A stretch of DNA of 64,000 bases, from NCBI GenBank assembly GCA_038501785.1, contig JBAMJR010000031.1, positions 6,098,501 through 6,162,500 on the forward strand. The letters run 5' to 3'. Origin of the DNA: Myoxocephalus aenaeus (taxonomy: Eukaryota > Chordata > Actinopteri > Perciformes > Cottidae). Positions 29,040 to 40,719 of this stretch are shown here, one piece after another (within the stretch, counting starts at the first letter, position 1; each line of letters begins with the position of its first letter). The notes below the pieces were generated by a model that was not told the origin of the DNA, searched no databases, and was given only the letters and a program-made list of their open reading frames with translations. The position numbers and the translations under genes were made by a program.

Positions 29040-29116
<77 letters not shown>
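29027..29116 (+). repeat. (AG)7(AC)38 compound microsatellite
   Basis: A short AG run passes directly into a perfect AC tract that ends at the left arm of the inverted duplication. Confidence 0.97.
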
Positions 29117-29119
<3 letters not shown>

Positions 29120-29261
29120 ACAGACATAGATGCACTCAGCCGTCATCATGAGTCGTACACTTCTACGCAAACGCGCATCCACACACACAGAGCCTGAGGA
29201 AAAACATGAAAAGAGATAAAGTTTAAGTGTAAACATGGAGAGGGAGGCTCATGAGAACTCA
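29113..29261 (+). repeat. Left arm of an inverted duplication
   Basis: Two blocks, 29113-29168 (from CACGTGACAGACATAGATGC to CTTCTACGC) and 29233-29261 (from ACATGGAGAG to GAACTCA), are found again inverted at 29633-29720. There they lie directly adjacent. The 64 bp between the blocks (29169-29232) is unique to this arm. Identity is one mismatch in each block plus a 2-bp indel beside the dinucleotide tract. Confidence 0.9.
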
Positions 29262-29632
29262 GCAGTTTGGGGATGCTCAGAGATTAGCTGTGCTTAAACA
29301 GAGCAGATACTTGTACTAATAAATATGCTGCAGAGTTGTTGTTGGCTAATCACACACGTCCTGGGGATTAGCCCATATACTAGTGTTCGGGGAACTCCAA
29401 CAAGCCAACGCAGTAGACACAGTGAGGAGAAAACGGAGTCACAGAGAGAGGATGGATGCACTTTCACCACAAAATAATTGCTGATCTGATAAGGCAGCAA
29501 AACAGGAGGGAATGAACCACAATGCAGTGTGGCCTCCAAATATATGCCGATATTGGTGTGTGTGAGTGCACGTGTGAATTTGAATGTGGAAGTGTGCATT
29601 GTATGTTCACATATTTTGCGTGTGTGTGTGTG

Positions 29633-29712
29633 TGAGTTCTCATGATCCTCCCTCTCCATGTGCGTAGAAGTGTACGACTCACGATGACGGCTGAGTGCAT
29701 CTATGTCTGTCA

Positions 29713-29720
<8 letters not shown>
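29633..29720 (-). repeat. Right arm of the inverted duplication
   Basis: The reverse complement of this segment matches 29113-29168 plus 29233-29261 almost perfectly, without the 64-bp spacer. It is followed by a (TG)n tract, as the left arm is preceded by (AC)n, so the mirrored similarity extends into the microsatellites. About 370 bp separates the arms. Confidence 0.9.
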
Positions 29721-29746
<26 letters not shown>

Positions 29747-29770
29747 TGTGTGTGTGTGTGTGTGTGTGTG
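29714..29770 (+). repeat. (TG)n microsatellite, one interruption
   Basis: A TG tract with a single TC at about 29745; the mirror counterpart of the AC tract ending at 29116. Confidence 0.95.
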
Positions 29771-30763
29771 TCAGAGAGAGTGAGTATAGGCCCCTGACTT
29801 TGCACATCTCACGCATGCTGGATGAGTTCTTTCCCCATAATCTCATTTAAACCCCCTTCACACACCATAATTCAATTCTCTCTTCTAGACAATGACCATG
29901 TCATCTTAATCTGGCAGGTAGATTATACAGCATCCCACACAAGACTGCTAATGCTGAAGAAACTGCTGGGGCTATTGTAAGCTCCTTCAAGGTTGGATGG
30001 GCTGCTATAGATTGCTTTAGAGGATTGCTTCTGCCACTCATGTTTTCCACCACTGGTATCTCGCTTTTAATCTGAAGAATTCTGTTGCTCTTTTCATTAT
30101 TCGGGAATCTTGCTCATGTTTTCTGTGGGTTTGATTGGTTAAACTTCAACAACCCCAGTGACATGCTGCTCTGAACACTTTACCCTGCTCATCTGTTTCT
30201 TTACATGCGATGTAGCTTCTGAATATTCATTAGCTCCCTTCAACAAGAAGGCCTCTCATAACAGGAAGGCATCTTGTTCTAGCCCCACAACATTACACAG
30301 TCCCACTGACCAAAAGGCAGACCTGGTCGCTTGAAGGTGTTATGGCGGGGGAGATGTGGTGAGCTGCGAGAGATGGAGCTGACAGAGCTCATATCTAGCT
30401 TACGAGCTACAGCTCCCATGAGATGCAAGTGGGTAATTGAGCCAAAACCAGCTAATAATCTGTACTTCTTCAAATCCTGTTTGATAGTGAATCAAATATA
30501 ATTAGAATTTTTAATTACTGTCAGTAATCAACTAGAACATTGAGATGAAATGGAGTGGCAGGTGTGAGCCCACTGTGTCTGGCTGTGAGGACCTAATGCC
30601 GCCGGCATCAAGTCTCCCCAGCGTGCTCAATCGGATTATAGTTAAACCATCCTGCCATAACAGGGCCTATAAGGCCTCCTTCATACCTTAACCACTTATC
30701 CCGCCTTGATCCACCCAGCAAAGTTCCCTAAACACCGGGCACAACTTCTCCGTTTGTCTTGGG

Positions 30764-30805
30764 GCGTGCGTGCGCGCGCGTGCGTGCGTGTGTGTGTGTG
30801 TGTGT
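30764..30805 (+). repeat. Alternating GC/GT purine-pyrimidine tract (Z-DNA-prone)
   Basis: Forty-two bases of strict alternation, with a (GC)n core at 30771-30781 flanked by GCGT and then GT units. GC-rich alternation is the composition most prone to the left-handed Z form. Confidence 0.9.
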
Positions 30806-33498
30806 AGTTTCATGTGTGATCACAGAAACATATTGACAATTTAGTGGTGTATCAGAGATTAAATTAGAGAAACGTAAAGATTATCATTGTATATGTAAAC
30901 CAATCAGACATGTGGGTGCATTAGCATATTAACAAGCAGCACTTGAGTGAATTGACTTCTGCCATCCAGTCCTGTGGGTTGCTGACCACAGTAAATGCTG
31001 GAGCCGGAGCCTCAGAATCACAGAAACACTAATGAACCGTAATTCAAGACAATGTTACGAGAGAGGCGCAAAAGGATTCAGAAGAATGTGACGCAGTCCA
31101 GCTAATGAAAAGCAGAGACCGAACAGCATTCCTAAAAAGAATGGTTATAGAACAAAACAGATACAAGCGCAAACAATCAACCACACAATGAAAATGCCAT
31201 TGCAGTCCAACCACAGACCTCTGGATTATTGTAACGAATAAACAGTGGGTACAGATAGTCATGAAATGTTGTTATTTTGTGTGAGACCACACACACATAA
31301 CAAGTCACTTTAAATCATTAGTTTAGCCCCACGGAGTTCTAAAGCTTTACATGAAAGCCATATCTGCTCTATGGTCATCAGAGACTTTGGCTGTTAGACA
31401 GTTACAGTATTGAGAGCCACCCAATAGCTCAAATTGGAGTCATTTTTTAACCTATAATTAAAAATAAGGTGTGGCCAGCAAATACAAGCATCAGCCAACC
31501 ACCAGCAGGGCAGAAGCAGAGACTGTGAAACGCATATGCCAAACTGTGATCCGAGCATCTACATACATCTAGTGGCATTACTGAGCTCAGGTGGTGATCA
31601 CATCAGTAGAGTCTGCTTTCAGCCTTTGAGCATTTTTCTTCAGAAGTAGATTTGACTGTGGAACAGAAGGTTCCTCCTGCCTCCAGGCTGTTCCTGTGAA
31701 GGTCTTCTCCTCCTCTGATCAATCCCCCGTGTCCCTTTGTGGGTTGTCCAACAGGCCAGCCAAGCAGACAGGCTAAGTCAGACATGCTTTTTGCTTACTT
31801 TAGTCTTCCTCCGTTGACCAGAGGGAATGCTGCCCAGCTGGACTAAATTTGCCTCCCTTCTCTTTATCTTTGCAGTTGCAGACTGCCGTTGATTTGGGTA
31901 AAAGACTATTGGATTGTGTTCACCATGGGGATGTGAATATGGATGTGTGCGCTGGGGGAAAGGGACTGGATGCATACTACATCATAACCTCAGAGGAATG
32001 CATTGTGTCTCTATGCAGAGTATGTCTCTGTGTGCAAGTCTCCATTGTGAGCTTCTCAGAACAATGCAGGCAGTCTGAGCCAGCTCTGTAAAGTGGTCTG
32101 TGGTGTCCCCAGGTGTCTGCTGAGTTGATCCCAGGGTTCCCATTGGGCAATTTAAGAGGCCCCTGAAGATCACAACCCACCACAGCAACATGCTAAACGA
32201 GTCATATCTTAAATTTTTCCAGGCACTTTGTGATCAAAATATCTCCTGAAGTGCATATTCTAGGCAACCATGTACAAAGTAGCGTACTCACTACAATGAC
32301 AAACAACACATATTTGCATTACCTCAATTCAGAAAATGTAATTCAAGATATTTGACATTATTTTTTATTACAACATTGCCATGTCATATTAAAGCTTAGT
32401 GACTATGTTATTGTACATTTTGCATTCTGTTGCCAATGCTAGAAAGTCAAATAGTGTAACGCTGCAATCTCCAAATGAAGGCACTTGATCTACCAAGCAG
32501 CCAAAAAACTAAAAATGGATCTGAATAAATTCCACATTCATTTATTTATAAACCAAACCGTGTCTGCCAGCAGCCACTATAAAGAATTATCAGCAACCCA
32601 GAAAAAAGTGCCGCTTCGCCCGTCTTTTCCACTTTGAGTGTGGACAAAGACGTCAGGTAAATGGATCATGCCATTTGGTGCGCAAGCGGCTCTTTGATTT
32701 TAAGATATTAATCCAAGCCTGTCTTTGTACTTGTGCCTCGCGGATTTTTCCAGATGGAAACTGAAATAAACTCAATCTCTTTCCTTTGGAGAACTTTTAC
32801 TGTAGTCGGAAACACTATTTTAGTTAATGTAAACTCCATTTGACAGTGCTTTTAAATTGGCATCCCTTGCCGTCTCCATCAAGTTAAACTAAGAAATACA
32901 TGGCTCACAGTTGTCTGCAGATATATACATTAGGTCTGTACGCCAACTTAAGTTTTATCCTCGTCTAGTGCCCCTTATATTCAAAAGGACAAAGCAAAAG
33001 TTCTCATACAGAGGCAGGGGTGAGCTGTATCGAGCGGAAACATGGCTGTGTTAAGAGGGACAGGGATAAATATAACCTCCCCCTCTCACCTCCTATTCTG
33101 GGTCTGCCACCAGTTTTACTCGCCCAGGTCCCAGTTGCCCCCTAGTCATAACCAAATAGACAGCTGGCAGTCAGTTATGTTCCCACACTTCACACAGCGG
33201 GCAGGGTCCCTCAGCACCTAGCAATGTCAAATGCACCATTCAGACACCCCTAAATATTTAATCAGGACAAGTAGAAGCCAATCTTCTACATCCACTAGCA
33301 TTAAACATTTAATACCCGCCTGACATGATATCTAGTCAACCGAGACTTAGTCAAGACACGTGTGTGATGGAGAGCTGCAGAGACTTGTTCTCTTCCTGGT
33401 TAAATCACACAAAGACAAATCCCACAGTAAAAAAAAAATATTTAAAAAACACAAGCGCAGGTCAAAGTCAAATATCTGACAAACCCACAGGCACACTC

Positions 33499-33501
<3 letters not shown>

Positions 33502-33535
<34 letters not shown>
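33502..33535 (+). repeat. (AC)17 microsatellite
   Basis: A perfect AC tract, about 34 bp. Confidence 0.95.
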
Positions 33536-33538
<3 letters not shown>

Positions 33539-35360
33539 AACTGGCATACGTCAATTTCTATCCCACATATATCATCTGTGAGAGGTGAAGCAGGGAGGAG
33601 GCTTGTGAATCCCATCTGTCATGGCTTTAGACTAAGGTTAAAAGCAGCGCAAACCAACCAAGGGCAGAGAGGAAGGGCTGAGGGCAATGTGCTGTACATC
33701 GTAAAATAAATATCACAAATCCACACAAGGTCAGGAACCGGCTTTGTTATGAAACTGTTACGTTACAGTTGTTGATACAACAGACAACAAGGTGTTAGTC
33801 CTCCCCATTAAATGGAAACTATCTATCTATATCACTTTACTGTAACACAGCCTTTGAAACCAGGAAAAGACAATATTTATGTCCCAAATTGATATCCCAA
33901 ATCTAAGACAATATCAATATATCTATATATTGCAGAGCCCCTTCTTGATTGTTAACATTTCGCAAACCTTTGCGGCATCATCCCCTCTCTCTCCTCCCTT
34001 TTCTGTCATTCTCCAGCACTATAGAAGACCAAACAAAATAACCTTGAAACCAATGAAAAAGTACATGGGAGTAAAAAGTGTTGTTCTGCAATAAATCATC
34101 TGTCAGGAACTTGCTAAATGTATTCAGTGCAAGTCATGGCCTCTAATTGTGCAAATGAACATGAGAACACCGTGAGCCTATTTGCTGTTCGACAAATGTT
34201 GTCAGTATCTGGACAAAGACGGTGCGTGTGGTCCAAGTTGATAGTATCAATAATGCTGTGCAAACACACAGATACAGTATATGCCACACACAGACACACA
34301 CACACACAGATACAGATGCAGATACTGGAGGTGACCCAGCTCGGTGACAGGGTGGGACGTGACTTGATTAAGAATGGTGAGGTAAGAGTGATAAAGTACC
34401 ATCTAAATCCACCCACATCCTGTGACCCTGCAATAAGTCAAACACCAACGACAGCTACACACACCATAAATAATGTTGTCTGATGTCAGGCAGGAGCAGC
34501 CTTTTGCTCAGGTTTAGATTCATTGTTTGACTAAATGTAAGACTAAAAGTGGAAAACTTTACTTTCGGGAAAACAAAACACAAAGCAGACATACCCCACA
34601 TAACAACTATAGAATGCTAAAGGCGGCTGAATCTAACTTTCTGTTGTGTATTTTCACACTCTCCGGGGCCATAGACACAGATGCAAACACAAATAGCTCA
34701 CACACGGAATTCTATCTTGAGATAACTCATGCAATCACACCCTAACACATGAACGCATCATGTGGGGTTAATAGAGCAGGTGTCCACTGCGGAGCTCTCT
34801 CTGCACCCTTGGCTTCTGAGCCAATATTCTGGGCTAATTAGAATTTTAAAAAAATCTGCAAGCATTTGCTCGACCATCCAGGCCAATCTTCAGGCCAATG
34901 TTCAATCTGCTGCTCTTTGACACTGTGCCACCGTGCATCTCATTTCTATTCCTGAAGCCAGCATTGCAGTGTCATGTAGTGGGACTGAGAAAGGCAGGAG
35001 TAAACTTGAGCAAAGAGGAAAAGGAAGGAGGGAATGATGTGTTGTGATGTGTGCGAGAAGAAAATGCTTAAGTATTCAGTTTGAAAAAATAATGTGAGTC
35101 ACATGCACAAATGTGTCAGCAGAATATCATCAAGGTCAAGGTAGAAAATAGAATTCTGTTGCTCTTTTTTAAGCCAGCCGGCACAGGTGCAAGAAAGGTA
35201 AAAGCAGAAGGGAAAAAAGCAAGGATATTTAGAAGGGAAATAATAGTGTGGAAAATGTATGAGATTGAAGGGAAAGTCTTGACATTTGGGTAAACAGTCA
35301 CCACAGGTACTGGCATTGACAAGATGTTCCCTCTCTCTCTTATATACACGCACACACACA

Positions 35361-35410
35361 TGCATACTCATAGACCGTATACACACACACACATGCATAC
35401 TCATAGACCG

Positions 35411-35413
<3 letters not shown>
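35361..35413 (+). repeat. 33-bp tandem duplication beside a CA tract
   Basis: TGCATACTCATAGACCGTAT occurs at 35361-35380 and again at 35394-35413, each followed by (AC)n. The unit is therefore 33 bp, two copies. Confidence 0.95.
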
Positions 35414-35462
<49 letters not shown>

Positions 35463-35471
35463 TATATACAT

Positions 35472-35506
<35 letters not shown>
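35414..35506 (+). repeat. Compound (AC)n/(ATAC)n microsatellite
   Basis: An AC tract, then ATATACATAC-type units (about 35459-35486), then AC again. Confidence 0.95.
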
Positions 35507-38500
35507 ATAACTTCATATCGCTCTCTAACTTTCCAGCACATAAAAAGCAAAACAGAGAGTCTTTTGGAAAAATAATAATTGAGGAAAGAGGATGGAGGCA
35601 GAAAAACATACTCCCATGATGTTACACCGCTTGCTTTTATGCATAGCAAGAGTTTCCACTCAATTTCCTCCTTTTATTTCAGCACCATCCTGAAGATAAT
35701 ATCTCTCTCTCTATCTCTCTCTTTCTCTGTTCCAAAGGCATGATGAGGGTTGCATAAAATTAGCTGCTTGACAAGGAGAACGTGTCCAGAGGCAACATGG
35801 AGGACCTTGTTTCCAAAGAGTCTCGACACACTCTGCTCAACCCCCCATACCCCCGAGTAACAACTCACAAGATCAGATAGAAAATGGAGAGGAGCCTTTT
35901 TAAAATAGCACTCCACAGACACTCTTCTGAAGATTTGAACTAGCAGCAAAAAAAAAAAAAAAAAACAGAACGTAAAATTAGGGACTCTTAGGACATTTTC
36001 TACACGTTTGGCTTTTACCACCCAAAATGTATATGTGGCGTGAGTGGATGTTGTTGTGTTGTTTACTACTGTCAAAAGGAAACAGAAGCTCTTGTTAAAA
36101 AAAAAGAGGAAAAAAACACGGGTGAAACTGTCATCTCATACCCTTCATGCACTGCAAATAGACAGGTCGGAGCCTTAAATGCTTCATCCCAGTCCAATTA
36201 CAACTCGTCCCACCAAGCCCTTTCTTTCCACACTCTCACGGGCTGTCAGATTCTGATATGAAAGGGCGTTGCAATATTGAAGGTCGGTCAGTCTGCGCAC
36301 TTAACCTCATTTCCCATCACTCTGCTCTGCTTCTCCCAGAAGAGCCTTTTGATTGGTGTCCATTTGAAAAGCGGGCTTTGGGTTTGACAGGAGGGGTACG
36401 GAGGGTAGGGGTGATCAGAGCAGCCTCGAGGTACAGCCTGAGAAAGCACGACGCCTGACTGCAGTTATAATGGTTTTCAATTAACCAAGGGAAAAGACTG
36501 AGAACTAATCTGTGCTAGCACAGGAGAACCAGCCATGCAATATTCATGTACACAAACTAATGAAAGCCCAGATTAGCCTACATATTTACACGGGGTCGGT
36601 TCTGTGTCGTCCACACATTAAAAGGAGTCCGTTACTAAGCGAAGTGAAAGAAGAAAAGGGGATGATGGAAATTGGGAAATGTAATCAGACAGAAAAGAGA
36701 TAATGAAGAGTAGAAAGGAGATCAAGAGAGAACGAAATCAAGGAGAGAAAAAATGAGGTCATCGGGACACTAGGAAGACCTTGAACGAAAAGGAAATAGG
36801 ATCATGAGATAAAGATGTGAAGAAAAGAAAGAGGAGGTGCGACTCCTCAAAAGAGATTAAGAATCATCTGCATTTTGCCTTTTCATCCGCTTTCGTCGTA
36901 ATCATCTCCCTAAAAAGGCAGACACCAGCCCCCACTCAAAAATGACATCAACCTGAATGAGTGATCTTGACAAATTGGCCTGCTTGAGAAAAGAGGGTGC
37001 CCCTTTGACTGAGGAGAGGAGCTGCAGACGGTGGGGCGTCTACGGCAGGACAAAGATATGACTGTAATTGGCTGCTACACTCTCCTTCCTTCTCCTAATC
37101 TCCAAACCATGGAGAGTGGCGACCAGGGAAAATGGGACAGCGAGCACGAACAGATTGCTTTAGCTGTAAAAATGCTCTGCAACCACACATTTCAATAATG
37201 TCTCAAATGTTATGTACATGCATCAGAACAATATGATAAATTCATCGCTAATCCTTAGTAGGTCACAGAAGACTTCAAAGACTTCAAAGCTGGATTAATG
37301 TGTGACTGGACATACCAATTCCACACTGGGTAACTTCTTACCAAGCATTAACATTGTATGTCAAACAAGAAGCTAATCGTGGGTTTAATTTGAAAATATC
37401 CTTTGACCTTTTGTCGAGGTCTCAGAATTAATTTTATGCTCCACAGATATCTAATTTTATGCTTTTATGGACTTACACATTTGCAGAATAATGGAAATGT
37501 CCTGATATTTTTCTTCACTTAGAAAAGCACTGAGCCTGGTGTGCTGCAAATTGTTATATGTTAACTGCCTGCTCCGGTTTCATTCCATGACCAGTATATA
37601 AGATGCTTGTGTACATACGCTGATGAGCTTACACAGCCACAGAAAGGACAAGTTCTGGCTGATTCGAGAAAAACTCTTGTTCTTTTGTTTCAAGGACCCA
37701 GAGATACTAATGAATTCATGGTTCTCCCAATGTGCTGGGCTAGCAGCTTCTCCCCCCACTCTTCTCTACCTGCTTCAACTTTCGGAAATAAAATGTGAGA
37801 AATGGGGCAATTTACAGCTAAAGGCTGTTTCTTCCTAAGAGGCACCGACATAAAGATGGAGTACAGAGGATATGCAGAGGTAGATGGGGAGAGATGAGGG
37901 GTTTGAATTTAGACAAAGAGGAAAAGGAAGAGAAAGATGTGAGACAGGAAAGCAAGACGTTGGCATTAATATGAGTGTCATCTGAGGGAAGACAGAAGTG
38001 CTTGAATTGCATTTTTGGCCTTTAGCTTCTGTTATACAAAGAAACTGGAGACGAAGAGCCGCTCTTGATCTTTCCAATCAGCTACCATGACAAGAGCTGC
38101 TCAGATATTCAACAAGCAGAAACAAAAGAGGATGTCAGCATGAAGAAGTTCGCTACACTCAGAGAAGTTTGAAAGATAGAAAGAAGTTGGAAGAAGCAGG
38201 CAGAACAAAGGCGGTGGAAGTAAGGACGACAGAAACGAATGTGATAGGTCCGCCGCCATCTGTTTCTAATCATGTCTGGGGTCCACGCTGCAGCTAAAAT
38301 ACTCTGTAGCTCACCATTTCACAGGGTGTTGCCATAGAGCTGTTACAATATATAATCCTAAAGCTCTCATTGCAATTATTGTTCAAGTAGTCATGTGTGT
38401 GAATTGTTGCCTACAGACTGTTGGCTGTCTGCCTTTTTATTCTCAATTAATTAAATGGTGAGACACTGACAGGATCTTTGACAGACATGGTGTTGGTTTC

Positions 38501-40269
38501 ACGCCGCTCGGTGGAATACATGAAGCACCGACGGAAACAAAGCTTTCTGATTGCTCTGACATCACATCTGTTAACTCCTCAGCGCAGCTTTGAGAGGATG
38601 AGACCAGGAGGTGGAGGAGGAGGTGGGTGGGCGGCTGGGAGGAGTATCATTTCCCCCCTCCCTTCCTCTTGGGACCGGTTACAGTTTCATTTGATAGGAA
38701 CTGGAAAACCACCATCAGTAATTAGATTACAAATAGATAGATGGAATGAGAAAAACTTCTTAGGTAATTAACTAAAACCATATTCTAATCAGGTTTCATA
38801 ACTCCCCCTCCCTCCTCTTAGCAACCTCCGATCTGAATCTTCTCACAAATCCCCCGGGACTCTCCATTGCACAAGCCAAGAAGAGACGGGCACTCAAATA
38901 AGATCATTTGACGCTAATTTCCCAAACAGGAAAGCACTTAAAGACGCTCTCTGATTGAGACAACTAAGCATGTGCTTAAATATAGCTGCTGAAAAAACGG
39001 AAGTAACAGAACGTGCACGGAATGAAAAGGTAGAAAAACATCTTTCTGTCTCGTGTTGTGTACGTCTCCCGTGATGAGCAGTTCCTGTGCGAGGGCGACA
39101 GTTTCCGTCATTGCAGGAAACAAGGACAGGGAATAAAACAAGTCTCTCTTTATGGGAATGGGGACAAGTGGCTGTGATAACAGTCAAAGGAGGTGTCTCA
39201 GAAGGAACGTTGCCCGCCACAATCACATCTACATTATATGTCAACCTGCCAGTCCATCTGTCGGTTTTGCCAAATAGCGCTCAGAAGACTGACAAACTCC
39301 ATTTACAAAGGAAACACGCATCTCGTGCACTGTGCAATGAGAGAATAGTGGCACACTGATCAGCAATGTTGCCATTGTTTAACATTTTTCATCAGTTTCT
39401 AATTATTACTCCTAGAGTAGAAATAAAGAATTCCAAAGTATTTTATCAACGCTGTCTCGGCAACAGTCATCAGACTGACAGCTCAATGACGAAGCCATTA
39501 CATTCGTCTCTCACTTTGATTGCAAATCCATTTCAAATGTCAAGTCAATTTTGGTTTTCCAGAACAAAACACAGACTCAGCTAAAACAAAAAGAGCAAGA
39601 AACAACTATCCATATGTATATAACTGGGCCTCTTCTGTTTTTGACAACAAGAGTTCTTGATAGACAAAGTTATTGTGTTCTAACAAGGCTGGCTGATAAC
39701 AAAATCTTGAACATTTTCACATAAAATCTTACACAAAAACACTGATGAATTTATGAGATTCCTTTTTGGCATTATATATATATATATATATATTTTTAAT
39801 GATTGACGCCTCAACAGGGCCGTGCGACGCAGGTCTCCAGCTGATGGACCTGATGCTGAGGTGTTCTGTTCCCAACTGGTTCCTCTCGGGCCTGGCCCAC
39901 CACTCAGACTCATTTGAAACAAGGCATTTGAATGTAATGGGAGTCACTGCATTGAACATATTCATTATTTAATCAAATTTACTAGGTGTTCAATGTAAGA
40001 AATGTTGGTTCTGCTGAATGTTGTTCACCAATTTATATGTATTTAATAATACATAATTTGATAATAGATAATTATAAACCATAATTAACCTTCTTATTTA
40101 GGGTTCTGTCCAATGGAGCATACGCTAAAAACTGTAAATTGAGAATGTATTATCATTATTATACATCCTGATAATCATCGACATGGTTATCAATATAAAA
40201 AAAACGTATCGCCATAACATTTTGGGCACACATTGTTCAGCCCTATATCGCAGAGATTTCTGTTGATTA

Positions 40270-40719
40270 AAGGTGATATATACCAGAATGGGAGCATTTA
40301 TATTACCTGTCAACAGGCGGCTCGAAGCTATCAGTACAAACTACCAAAAACGTATTGACAGAGCCAACAGTGTTCACCTGAGGAGGAGTCACTGGAGTCA
40401 GAGATGACAGAAAAACAACAAAACTAGAAAGTTCTCCCGCTTCCTTGAAGTCACCAGTGTGGCAACATTTCATCTTTCCTGTGAGTTACGTCAAAAACGA
40501 ACGCCTCATTAGGAGAAAAACTACAGTTAGTAGGCTGTGGTAGATTTAGAGACTGCAGCAACCAGGGATAGCTTTTTACAATAAAGCATGTGGGCACCGA
40601 CAGGGACTTCAGGGTGCATTCAGTTGTACGTCTCTCCAGACGTTACTCCACTATATCTTTACATAGAAAATAGTTGTTTGCTGCTATATAAATGCTCCGA
40701 ATCCCATGTATTGCACCTT
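40270..40719. mobile_element. TA-flanked MITE with 34-bp terminal inverted repeats
   Basis: The left end starts AAGGTGATATATACCAGAAT and the right end, read inverted, starts AAGGTGCAATACATGGGATT. Both run into GGAGCATTTATAT. By hand alignment 26 of 34 positions match, with perfect outer 6 bp and inner 13 bp. TA dinucleotides flank both ends (40268-40269 and 40720-40721), as expected for Tc1/mariner-type integration, though two bases are weak evidence. The 450-bp body has no transposase ORF. I do not know the family name. Confidence 0.75.

Larger units (their letters stand above)
29800..40260 (-). other. ttc28 intron, segment without genes
   Basis: Non-coding, with a GC/GT alternating tract (30764-30805), (CA)n tracts at 33502-33535 and 35414-35506, a 33-bp tandem duplication at 35361-35413, purine-rich patches at 36640-36840, and a short (TA)n at 39774-39793. 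No supported exon, RNA gene or complete mobile element was seen. Confidence 0.6.
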
